From positions 213,818 through 277,817 of the forward strand of contig WELB01000165.1 in the NCBI GenBank assembly GCA_009602725.1: a stretch of 64,000 nt of DNA. The letters run 5' to 3'. Shown here in pieces: positions 34,881 to 44,490 of this stretch. The position numbers were made by a program, and so were the translations under genes. Every line of letters starts with the position of its first letter. Position 1 is the first letter of the stretch. Under the pieces are notes generated by a model. The model made no database searches, was not told the DNA's origin, and saw only the letters and a program-made list of their open reading frames with translations. The DNA is from Spirogloea muscicola. Its lineage: Eukaryota; Streptophyta; Zygnematophyceae; Spirogloeales; Spirogloeaceae.

Positions 34881-36412
34881 TCAGACTGAGAAGGACTCAA
34901 CAAGCTTGCGAAGCATTGCCTTGTTGGCAGACCACTGTGAGTCTGATGCGCTGACCACCAGCAGAAGCACAACATTGCCCTTGGCGGTTGCTGCTGCCAG
35001 ATTATGTGCACCAGACCTCGCATAAGGAGTCTCCAATGCGTATGTGTAGTACTGCACAAAAGCAATACCCTACCACTCAGTCTGAGCAGATCAAACAACT
35101 AACTTGGAGTATTACAAGCAACTTGGCAGTCTAGGCCAGGAGGCTTTGATCCAAAGACGAGTATGACTGAGGCAGTTCTAGCTGGCAGATACCTTGTTAT
35201 CTTATAATAGAATGTTGAGCACTTACTGTTTGACCATTGTTCTGCCGTATGTTGGTCTCTACAACCTCCTCTGAGTCATAACTATCACCGGTAACAAACG
35301 GACCCAGAGCAGAGATGATCTTCTCTGGGTCACCAATCTCTTCAATTGTTGAATTTGGCTTGTTCGTAAGTCGAACCATAGGAGAAGCTATCACCTGCAA
35401 AATAACTGTCCCATCGACGTGAGTGACCCTCCTTTGCATTTCAAGTGGCCTATAAGAGGACTACAATCGTGCTGTTCAAGTGGGATGGCTAAGAAGTAAG
35501 AGAGACAAGGATGGATTTTGCTGCACAGAGCTTCCTATGACATGCATAACCGGCTGGGCTACACACGATTGAGGTGCATGAGCACCACCTGCAGCATTCC
35601 TTGACTTGGGTCCTCAAATTTGACCTCTGTCCACGGCTCAGCACACTTGGGCTGGCAATAGTTGCCAGACATGATGTTGGCAATGCGAGCTTCCTTCCAG
35701 GTCGGAGGCAGGTAGAAAGTATAGGGAGACACATTGCCTGTGAGCAATGGAATTGAAGTGTTGGAATGACAGGTCAGGCGAATTGCAGCAGCAGGACAGA
35801 CTGATCTCAGACAAAGGTAAAACGAACAGAGGAGCGTCCTACAGAAACACACAACGAAGACCCAGATCAGCTCTGACTGCCGCGAAAGCACTTGCGATCG
35901 TTTCAGAACGGCAGGGACTCGTGAATTGACAAGCCAGGATTGCGATCCCCCTGCGACCAGCAAGCGGGCTGGTCCTGGATCGGCGCACCGGCTCTGAGGG
36001 CTGGCGTTGCCGTGGAAGCGGGCGTGAAAACGACGAAGCCGTCGTCGGAGGCCTTGGGCAAGTACTTGCCGACCTCCACGACCGCGGCAGACGCTTCGCC
36101 CCGACTGCCAGCGCCGGAAGTGGCAGCGGCCAGGCATGCGCCCGCCGCAGCCAAGAAGGCGTGCCTACGGGAGAGCTCCAGGCGGCTGCCCGCTTCGGCT
36201 TCGCTTGGCGCTGCCCCGGCGGAGCCCCGAGGAGCGTCGGCAGCCAGACAGGGCAGTCGTGGCGAGCTGGACTGCCCGGCGCCGTCCTGCCGGTGGCCGC
36301 CGGTCAGGCAGCTCGCCGGCGGCGGCGCGGCCGCGAGGCGCGGCGCCATGGTCTCCGTGAGCGACGAGCGGGCCGAGAGCGCGCAGCAGGCGCCGCTGGC
36401 CAGCGCCGCCAT
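34881..36412 (-). CDS. PsbP-domain protein, thylakoid lumen (PPD6-like)
   Basis: Predicted lumenal PsbP-fold protein, closest by eye to plant PPD6. Four exons on the minus strand, all in phase: 36412-35989, 35737-35589, 35394-35227, 35051-34881, about 303 residues. The first exon encodes a long Ala/Ser/Arg-rich leader, then a twin-arginine signal (LSRRHAFLAAAGACLAAA), as expected for Tat-dependent lumen import. The mature part starts VEVGKYLPKASDDGFVVF. Family motifs follow: GNVSPYTFYLPPTWKEARIA, NYCQPKCAEPWTEVKFED, RLTNKPNSTIEEIGDPEKII, ALGPFVTGDSYDSEEVVET and GNVVLLLVVSASDSQW. The CQPKC pair is typical of the PPD6 group. A second in-frame Met at 36346 could be the true start. Confidence 0.92.
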
Positions 36413-38073
36413 GGCGGCAGCCAGGCGCGGGACGCGGAGCCGAGGCTGGCGGCAGAGGACGTCGGAGAACCGGTTGGGCTTGTTGACGCTTCAGATGGTC
36501 AGCTTCCCGGCTTCACAGCCGTTGCCTTACATTGGGAAAAGTGGCTCTCCCAAAAAGGAGCAAGGGCTGTGAACAGCCAGCCCGACAGATCGACAAGGTC
36601 CCAAGGGGCCAAAGCGCTCTGGCAAAGCATTTCCCGAATTGAAGCGTGCTAGCAACTCACCAGCACAAGAGCTACGTGGCCACACAGGCCCCGGACTATG
36701 CCCGCAGGCCCAGCTTAACGTAGGTGGCTGTCGGCTCGACTGACGCTTGGTGTGTGGTCAAGTTCTTGTTACATTGTCTTGCCCTTACCGCCAAGGGCTG
36801 CAGAAGGAAACAGCGCTGCCAAATTGACTGGTGGCTGTGAGAGGCCAGCCCAAAGGAATGGACAAGGACTGAAGGAGCCAGATGGCGCAAAAAGCAAGGT
36901 ACTAAGACGGCTAAGAGTGCTAAGACGGTAGCAAGGGGGCTCTCAGTAACCAAAGGGCTAGCTTGCCAACGAAAGAGAAGGTCCAGAACCGACAAAAAGC
37001 AGCCCTGAGTCAGCCTGTCGGACTGACATGTTCTCACTCGTAGGAACCGAAAGTCCACCTTCAGCTGTGCTTTTGCCCTGTTAATTGAGCCCCCATAACA
37101 TGGGGCTTCGCTATGTGTAGCCCACGTCTTGGACTACTTTTTGCCCGAACAATGTACTGGCTCGTGGCTTCGCCTCCTTCAAAAGTCATCCGCACCGCGC
37201 ACCTTTTCCTTCTGGGCTGGCCTTTCCACAGCCACAGCTTCGGAAAGGAAGTCCGTTGGTTTTGCTGGTTTTAAGGCTTCCACTTGGACCAATTCGCACG
37301 TAAGTGGTTGGCCACCAGTCTCCTCTTGTTTGCCCTACCAGCCACTTTGTCATCTTTCTCGGCTGGCTCTCCGTACCATTGCCTCCTTCAAGAAACAGGA
37401 AGGTTATTCCTAGTCTTCGGAAAGAGCTTCTTGTCTTCAGGAGAGAGCCTTGCCTCCTAGCCGGCATTCACACTGTTACCTTGACCCCCCTTAGCATAGG
37501 GCTATACTTCGTGTAGCTCCATCTCTGCACTAACTTCTGCCTTACTAATATACTGGCTTGATGTGGCCTGCCTTCCATTCTATGCGCACCGCGTGCCTTC
37601 TTCTTCTCCCTAAGTAGTTGTCCCTTCATTTTGAGCTGGCCTTACACAGCCACCGCCCCTTGAATAAGTGTTATATATCTTAACTGTGCTCTCTAAGCTG
37701 GCCGCTTCCAGCCATTGCGTTGCTCGTCCATCTCTCCTTGAGACCGCCCCTGACAAAGGCAAAACATCGTCTTCGACATGCTTCATGCACGTAAGCTTGT
37801 GCACTGGTTTGCTAACATCCTCCAAGCTCGCCTCTTTGAATGCAAGCTTGCACAATCCTGCTCTCAAGGGTCGCAACGGCGAGGCCACTTCCAGATGAAG
37901 TGCGCAAGCCTTCTCGCTAGCCTACAGCATGCTTTGCTACTGCGCAGCTTGCGTGCTTTTTGGCCCAATCTGTGCTCAGAAATATTCATCAGACATATAT
38001 TCCACAGAAATAAATGTGGGTGCCTGTACAAAATGGCAGTCCTTTGCAAATGCTTAGGATGTTTAATTGGCAG
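36413..38073. repeat. Repeat-rich spacer with hairpin and GCGCGC modules
   Basis: Hairpin variants lie near 36560-36590, 36830-36870, 37210-37240 and 37640-37660. The GCGCGC-core module occurs in reverse orientation near 37140-37210 and 37530-37610, both times with the linked ACAATGTACTGGCT-like half. From about 37670 to 38073 nothing is recognised apart from the presumed 3' UTR of the otubain gene. Confidence 0.6.
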
Positions 38074-40220
38074 TTATAATTCTCTTGGATACAGGATGTC
38101 ATAGTGGCCTGGCCGATAAAGCAAGTGGACCAGTGGTTGCGAGCTTGTCGAGCAGCTTTGTCCTTCCTTCGGTAACGGAAAGAAATCGTGATGGTTGGTA
38201 TCGGCCAAGTTCATACTTGTTCCTGTTGAGCTCCTGTCAAGATACTCAACCCGAACAGGGACCCCCAGAGCATCCGTAAGAGCAGTAATCTGCACGTGAT
38301 CACTTTCCTCGCCCATGGGCTCGACCGAGCCTCGGCAGAACTGCATCAGAGTAAGTTACCAGTCAGGTTGCTTGTAATGAGCACAGCTGCATGAGGTTGC
38401 AAGTATGGATGAAACTGCAGGATATACTAGACCCCTGAGTCGGATGTACATCCTGAGATCAAGATATATCATATGTCTTCAACGCTACTCTGGAAAGCTC
38501 CATCCAACACAAGGATGTTACTTCAACTTTGTATAGCTCCATGCCATACAGGTTCACTGACCTTCAGAACATCCATTCCAGTGAGGCCGAGGATGAAAGG
38601 CTCAAAAAACTCAGCTCGAGCCTGTATCTCACAGGATGTCACAAAGCGTAGAAATATTACAACTGCCACGCCACATATTCATGTCAGACTCCGTTGTGAG
38701 AGCTATAAAATCTGCCTAGCATGGCACAGACTGACATGCATGCCTGATGTAGAGAAACAGTACTGTAAAGTTCATATAGCAGAGCTGGTTTCCCTGGCAA
38801 AGATAGAGTTTCTTGGTAGCTTGACTGAGACATGGCATACACGTATGAATGACTCATGGACTAGAACATTCACCGTAATTTGAGATGGTCGGGTCCCGGC
38901 AGCGCTGCACCAGGTCATCAATGCTTGAAACGAAAGAAGGACACACCGTCAACTGCTTGAAGCATCCACGGAGCTATCAAAGATACACGGGTTCCATCTC
39001 TCAAGAAGGACAAGCGAACAGATATCAGCAGTCATATTTGCCTGTATCAATCACCTTATGCTTGCCTCATCACCAGGAACAACTGCTTCAAGCTGCTCTA
39101 CAAAAGTCTGCATGCTTGCAAATCATCTCAAATCAGTGAAGCCAACCGGCCAAGCCATAGTTCATATGACCATATGCAGATAGACTTGGATGTTGAGCAG
39201 GCTAGTATCACCATGCTGGCATTCATCTCACTGCGAGGAAGTCTTCCCAAGTCAGCTCAGGATAGCCAGCCTTGACAAGAGAGTGCTTGCATTGCTCGAG
39301 AGCGTTGAGCATTCGGACAACCTCCTCCTTGTCTTTTCGATTTAAAAGCTGCTCCTGCTTGGACAAAGAGTAGCAAAATTGCCTCAGCTGCTACTCATAG
39401 CCAAGTAGAATGCCGCAGTAAAGAGAACTTGGCCTGGATCACACGCACAATTGACTTCTCAGGAAGCAATAGCCGCAAGGTGATACCAGATATGAAAACA
39501 TGAAACTTCTGAAAAAGCAGTTGCCATCTCCACGAGCCCGTCGGAATGCACCATAAGACTTGCTCAAGCTCTGCACAAGTGATGTCCACAAAAACCTGGA
39601 ATACGAATGGTTGGACAACTGCCTAGCAACACACAGAGTGATCCTCAGATACGATGACTGCATGCATTGCAGTCTGAGGATGGCGAAGGAAGCCTGCCAT
39701 ACGTGCTTCTTCACCAGGTCTACCACATATGGCAGACGAGCGAGAAATGTCAAGAGATGCTAGCGACTAACTAATGACGTGGTTCAAGCACCGCCTCAAG
39801 CCAACAGGGAGATGCTTCACCTCAATCTTGGTTCTGAAGATAGTTGTGCCAATTGCATACTCAGCCGCAAGAGCAGCAATGCCCTCCTGGGCAAGGCAGG
39901 AGTTTGAAGAACAGTCTGAACATATAACTGCTGCATGTGCTGGCATTCATAGCAGTTGGAGTCCTCTGCATGGCTCCTTCTACTGAAAGAAGAGATCTAC
40001 GGTGACCTGGCAAGCTAGGTCCAGCATATGTAGAGCTTGTCACCTTGTCACCAACAAGCTCCGATTTTTGTGATTCTGCTGCCTCTATGGCATTCTCTTG
40101 TGCTATTATGGAATCGTCGGATGGCCGGCAATCTCCAGCTGATTCTATACCGGAGGTGCTGCAGCTGTCATATTTGTGAGAGGACTCATCAATCGACAAG
40201 TTACGATCATAGATTCCCAT
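38074..40220 (-). CDS. Otubain-type deubiquitinase (OTUB1/plant OTU1-like)
   Basis: Cysteine protease that removes ubiquitin, C65 otubain family. Minus-strand exons, all in phase: 40220-40044, 39886-39821, 39570-39487, 39354-39232, 39107-39055, 38923-38874, 38662-38562, 38340-38074, about 306 residues. The catalytic Cys lies in RRARGDGNCFFRSFMFSYL, with its Asp two residues before the Asn. The catalytic His region is RPGHYDILYP near the end. Other family marks are ALAAEYAIGTTIFRTKIE, SISIDDLVQRCRDPTISNYV, FLRFVTSCEIQARAEFFEPF and FCRGSVEPMGEESDHVQI. The start is uncertain: the exon containing Met 40220 is open upstream to an acceptor near 40235, and further 5' exons may exist. Confidence 0.93.
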
Positions 40221-40654
40221 TAAGTGCTCCAACCTGCATAACAAGGAAAACAGAGTAGACGCTGTCAGAATGTCAGTCCTATGCTCAGGCAATCTATGTT
40301 CAGACGAATCTAGCCTGCTTCTGAGATTGTGAGGGTCCAAGTCAAGCGTGAGTGCACTACTTCGACTACATAAGAGAGTCAGTTCACAAAAGACGACTTT
40401 GCTCAGGACAGCCATTCACCGAACCCAACCATGTCTTGCAAAGCAGACATGCTATTTTGAAGTGAACCAGCTTGGGGTTGACACTGACGAGCGCGGTAAG
40501 TTAGCCTCCTGCTGGTCGGTGTTTTGCTTTCGCCCGATCCACAGTTGTCTTCACGGCCAGCTGGCGTCGCTGGCCCAGGCAGGCTGGCTTGCTCGAGCGA
40601 GAGCTCCCTCAAAGCGGACTCCCACCGCAGCAGCCCCGGCAGAATCCGCGCAGA

Positions 40655-40745
40655 ATGGACGCCGGCTGCCCCGTGGCGGCGCTGGCGGCGCGCGTGGAGG
40701 CCGGCAGGCAGGCAGGCCAGCGTCTGGGGGGCCAGGAGCAGTTGG
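40655..40745 (+). CDS. Possible orphan first exon
   Basis: An ATG-started stretch reads MDAGCPVAALAARVEAGRQA and onward, ending at a strong donor (G, then GTGAGT at 40746). It is GC-rich like other first exons in this window and lies head to head with the otubain gene. No continuing exon is found because repeats begin within about 40 bp. It may be a gene broken by insertions, an upstream exon of an unseen gene, or chance. Confidence 0.3.
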
Positions 40746-40779
40746 GTGAGTGTCGGACAGAAGACTCAATGTAAGTGAG

Positions 40780-41260
40780 CTCTTCCCAAAAACAGGTCTT
40801 CCAAAAGGGGGCGGGGCTGTGGAAGAAGATGAGCTCGCCCATAGAAGAGAGGGGCTGGCAGAAGCCAGCCAAAAAAGAATGGACAAAATCCAAAAGAAGG
40901 GAAAGAGAAGTGAGTCTCCCAATGGGGCCAAGGGCTGTGAAAAGCCGGTTCGACGAGGAACAGAAAGTGGGGAGCATGAGTTGCCAGGTGTGCGACGCCG
41001 CTCGAGGGGCCGAGCGGCGGCGGCAGGAATAGCGAGTGTAGCCCACTACCGGTAGGTGCTGACGACGACGCCACGCGTGGTGAAGAAGAAGAAGAAGGCG
41101 CGCGGTGCGCAAGAAAGAAGAAGAAAGTGCTCGCCCATTGAGGATAGGGCTGGAAAAGCCAGCCCAAAAACGAATGAACAGAGTACGAGAAGGGGGCCAG
41201 GGAAAGCGCTAAGAAAACAAGCACACAGAGAAACAAAGCAGCTACGAATCACTCAGTAAC
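40780..41260 (-). repeat. Hairpin modules and GCGCGC module upstream of otubain
   Basis: Minus-orientation hairpin modules lie at about 40835-40900 and 41125-41185. The second is followed by a minus-strand copy of the RGY coding end at 41255-41290. A GCGCGC-core module lies near 41090-41112, without its usual linked half. Confidence 0.65.
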
Positions 41261-41600
41261 CTCTGCTAAGCAGCCGCAGGTCGGAGATGCTGGGCTCGTG
41301 GAAGTGGGTCCCCTGGCCAGAGCCAGGGGCAGCAGCGAGGGCTCTGCCGGCACGAAGGTGCAACGCCCGGGCCATAGACCTCTGCAGCGAGACGGCCAGG
41401 CGCATTCGATACACTTGCGCCAGCCACCCGGCTGGAGGAAAGACTACCGGCTCCCCATGGAAGCGACGGGCGATGGTGTGGCGGGCGAGCTGGGTGGGTG
41501 GGCGAGCTGGGAGAAAGAGCCACTCCGGAAGAGGAAGCGCGGCCAGGTTGACTGGTGGCTGGGAAAGGCCAGCCCAAAAGAATGGACAAAGTCTGAGGGC
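41253..41600 (-). mobile_element. Truncated family-1 retrotransposon copy
   Basis: The minus strand reads LARHTIARRFHGEPVVFPPA, LAQVYRMRLAVSLQRSMARA, LHLRAGRALAAAPGSG and SISDLRLLSRGY-stop. It closely matches the older fragment at 18000-18450. Its 5' end abuts a hairpin module near 41555-41600. Confidence 0.75.
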
Positions 41601-41759
41601 CACTCCGGAAGTATACAAAGTCCTGGAGAAAGAATGATAGGGGATAAACTGTAGTACAGAGTACACCGCAATACACCACCGTGCTGGGGGCGCATTAGGC
41701 CAGGTGAAGGGCTTCCGGGGTGGTGATCTGACTCCTCAGCTTAGCTTGTCGGAGAATTT

Positions 41760-42730
41760 CGTGGATATGAATTAAACAATGGCCAAATGGCCAAGTACAA
41801 AGGCAAGCACATCTGAAGACGTACATCACCTACAGCAAATTGACCCGCTCAGTAACCACGGGTCGGATATATATGTGCTCACTCGTGGATATTAGTGTCA
41901 CCCTTGGCCTTGGATTTTGTCCATTCTATTTGGGCTGCCTTTCAGCCACTATTCTCTTGGGGAGCACTTTCTTAGCCAGCTCATTGCCCAATTATCAGGA
42001 ATTCTGCATGGCTCGCATTGGCCTCCCTTTCACTTTCATGCGCACCGCAGCCATTCTCTCTAGTACAGGAAGTGGACTCTCAATAAAGAAAAAGAATGGA
42101 AGGGAACGGCGGTGAGAGGCCAGCGCGCACGAATGAACAAGGTCTGAGAGGAAAGTGAAGGGAGCGCGTCTTTCGTGAACTGGAGAAGGTGTGCCATGCA
42201 CTTGAAGTGGTATGGAGGCGAAGCGGAGCTAATACTTCAGAAGTTAAAAAATTGCAAGAAACGAGCGCATCATTTCCGGTTGCTCACTCGTGGCTACTAA
42301 GCATCCATCTGCATCATTTCGTGTCCTGGTGTGTACTTTATTCCTTTTCAGCACCGTTTTGTGGCCTTTAGATATTGCCCATTCTTTTCTGGGCTGCCTT
42401 TGCTAGCCCCTCTTTTTCGTGAGGATATGCTTCCAGCTCAAATGGGGATGCCGGCAGCCTACTTGTCATTCTTGCGTCGTCGAGTGTCAGCTTGTCTGCA
42501 GCGAGCTCAGGCTCATGCATTGCATCAGAAAGCTGGTCGAGATTTAGCTGGTAAATCAAGAGCTTGTCGATTGCCGTCCAGTATTCGAGCATCAGTTAGC
42601 GACCTCTATGTGCTGACTCGTGGTTACTGGGCGGGTCAGCTTAGCAGCAGGTGACGTACATTTGTCAATGTGCTTGCCTTTGTACTTGGCCACACATGGC
42701 CTCCCCATCTCTTAATACACACGCATTCCC
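41760..42730. mobile_element. Family-2 retrotransposon tails
   Basis: A minus-oriented family-2 UTR lies at about 41775-41880. A plus-oriented copy at about 42420-42630 reads MLPAQMGMPAAYLSFLRRRV, SACLQRAQAHALHQKAGRDL and SVSDLYVLTRGY. There the usual stop codon is replaced by TGG, so the frame runs on. A hairpin module directly precedes it (42389-42420) and a GCGCGC-type core lies near 42034-42060. Confidence 0.65.
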
Positions 42731-42758
42731 TCTTTTTCTATATGGGCGAGCAATTTCT

Positions 42759-42910
42759 TTCCGGACCCTTCCGACCTTGTTCACTCTGATCTGGCTGGCA
42801 ATTCATGACCCTAGCCCCCTTTGAAGAGATTTCTTTCCGGGCACTTCGGACCTTGTTCACTCTGATCTGGCTGGCAATTTATGGCCCTCGCCCCCTTTGA
42901 AGAGCTTACT
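42759..42910 (+). repeat. Direct tandem duplication of about 75 bp
   Basis: Two adjacent near-identical units each contain TTCTTTCCGG, CTTGTTCACTCTGATCTGGC, TGGCAATT and GCCCCCTTTGAAGAG. The sequence resembles a 3' UTR variant of the retrotransposon family. It is non-coding. Confidence 0.6.
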
Positions 42911-42959
42911 CCTTTCTGGAAACCTCGCCCTATTGGAAGAGCTGCTTCACTTCCAGGTT

Positions 42960-43110
42960 GAGGCGACGGCTGTGAGAGGCCAGCCCAAAAGAGGTTACTG
43001 AGAGCCCCCTTGCTGCCGTCTTAGCGATTAGTCTCTTGCTTTTTACGCTATTCAGACCTTGTCCATTCCTTTGGGCTGGCCTCTCACAGCCATCAGTCAA
43101 TTCGGACGCG
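42960..43110. repeat. Opposed hairpin modules
   Basis: A minus-orientation variant (GGCTGTGAGAGGCCAGCCC) near 42968-42987 and a plus-orientation one (TTTGGGCTGGCCTCTCACAG) near 43069-43095 flank a short remnant. No gene is visible between 42910 and 43560. Confidence 0.55.
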
Positions 43111-43499
43111 CTGTTCCAAAAGGAATGGACAACGTCCGACATGGCCGGCGCGATCATTACGAAACTACTCTCCGTGAAGGTCGCACTGTCGAATGTGGAG
43201 TGCGGCAGCCAAGGCGAAAAAACTCGGGCAATACTTCAGTGAAGCCCTGGAGGGACTAGGAAACATCTCGTGTATTTGTGCTAGGGAAGCAGGGTGAAAG
43301 AAGAAAGAATCAACTCAATGTAGTGGAAAGCAGGCCTGGAAGGGGCGCTTCAGCTCCCACGAGTGAGCGCATCACCTCAAGACAACGGAAAGAGCGCGCG
43401 TACATGTCGAACAGGCTAACTTGGGGAGCAGAGCGGAAGCACCGCGGAAGCTGGTGCGGCCGGCATGCTGATGGAAGACTGTGGTGTACTTGAAACAAA

Positions 43500-44215
43500 C
43501 GAAGGCCAAATGGCCAAGGACAAAGGCAAGCACATCTGAAGACCTGCATAACCTACAGAAGACCCGCTCAGCAACCACGGGTCAAAACATGAAGGTCGCT
43601 AATCGATGCCTGAATACTAGATGTCAGATACAAAGCCCTTCTGCCACCAACTAGAGCTCGCCCAGCTTTCTGGTGCAAGGCATTAGCCTGAGCACGCTAC
43701 AAACAGGCCGAAACTCGTCGTCGCAAGAACGACAGATATGCAGCTGACAAGCCCATCTCAGTCGGGAACACATCTGCACGTCATGTGTAGCCTAGACTGG
43801 CAATGTTTGGAAGGAGAGTGTGGAGACGAGGACCCAGACAGCCAAAGATGTCGACTGCCGCTGGCAGGAGCTGGTCGCATTGGGGGTAATCGGACTAGTG
43901 CTGCAGCTTTCTTTGTTCTGCGCCGCCCACTGCGTGGCCAGCGATGTGTGTCGATGCTGGACCTTTATACGCCTCCGCAACAACAACGTCGACCAAAGCT
44001 CGTGGTCCTCCACCAGGTTGCACGCCCATTATGTCAAGTGTGCGGCGATGATGACGACCCTGGTCGTCCGTCGTGATAGGCATGATATCGTTGACTTCAA
44101 AGGAGGGCCAGGGCATTGCGAGCGCTACAGGCTCAGCAAGAACCGCAGTTAGCACGCAACTAACGCCTGCTGTAGGCTGGTATTGCCCCCAACCACATTC
44201 CGTGCCACTCAACTG
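43500..44215 (-). mobile_element. Family-2 retrotransposon fragment with RLE segment
   Basis: On the minus strand the segment runs from an endonuclease-like stretch (MGVQPGGGPRALVDVVVAEA, about 44080-44000) through a dec­ayed LDIFGCLGP-like region to the RRRVSACL and coding-end region near 43600, then the family-2 UTR. Frames are broken. The PGGGPR followed by a VDVVVAEA block matches PGGGPR and IIADVVTAD of family 1, which supports a shared endonuclease ancestry. Confidence 0.6.
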
Positions 44216-44319
44216 ACGCCAGCGGTCGGCTGCCTTCGCCGACTTTTTGGCGGCAAAAAGGGCCGGGAAAAGCGAACCAAGGGCTCCTGTGAAGGAAGCG
44301 GGGCGGGCGCAAGGGTTTA

Positions 44320-44400
44320 AGGCTCACACCGTTTGTTCATTCTTTTTTGGGCTGGCTTTTCCAGCCCGTCCTCAATGGACGTCTTTTTTTCATGGGCGAG
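44320..44400 (+). repeat. Hairpin module in the HD2 gene 5' flank
   Basis: A plus-orientation terminal module (GGGCTGGCTTTTCCAGCCC, then a split ATGGGCGAGCAC) ends about 90 bp before the HD2 start codon. It could lie within the promoter or 5' UTR. There is no coding part. Confidence 0.65.
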
Positions 44401-44490
44401 CACTTGCTTCTTCACACTGTGCCTCCTCCGCATCACTCCCCCTCCATTCCCACGCCGCCCTCGCCGCCGGCGGGCTTACTTCTTCGCGCG

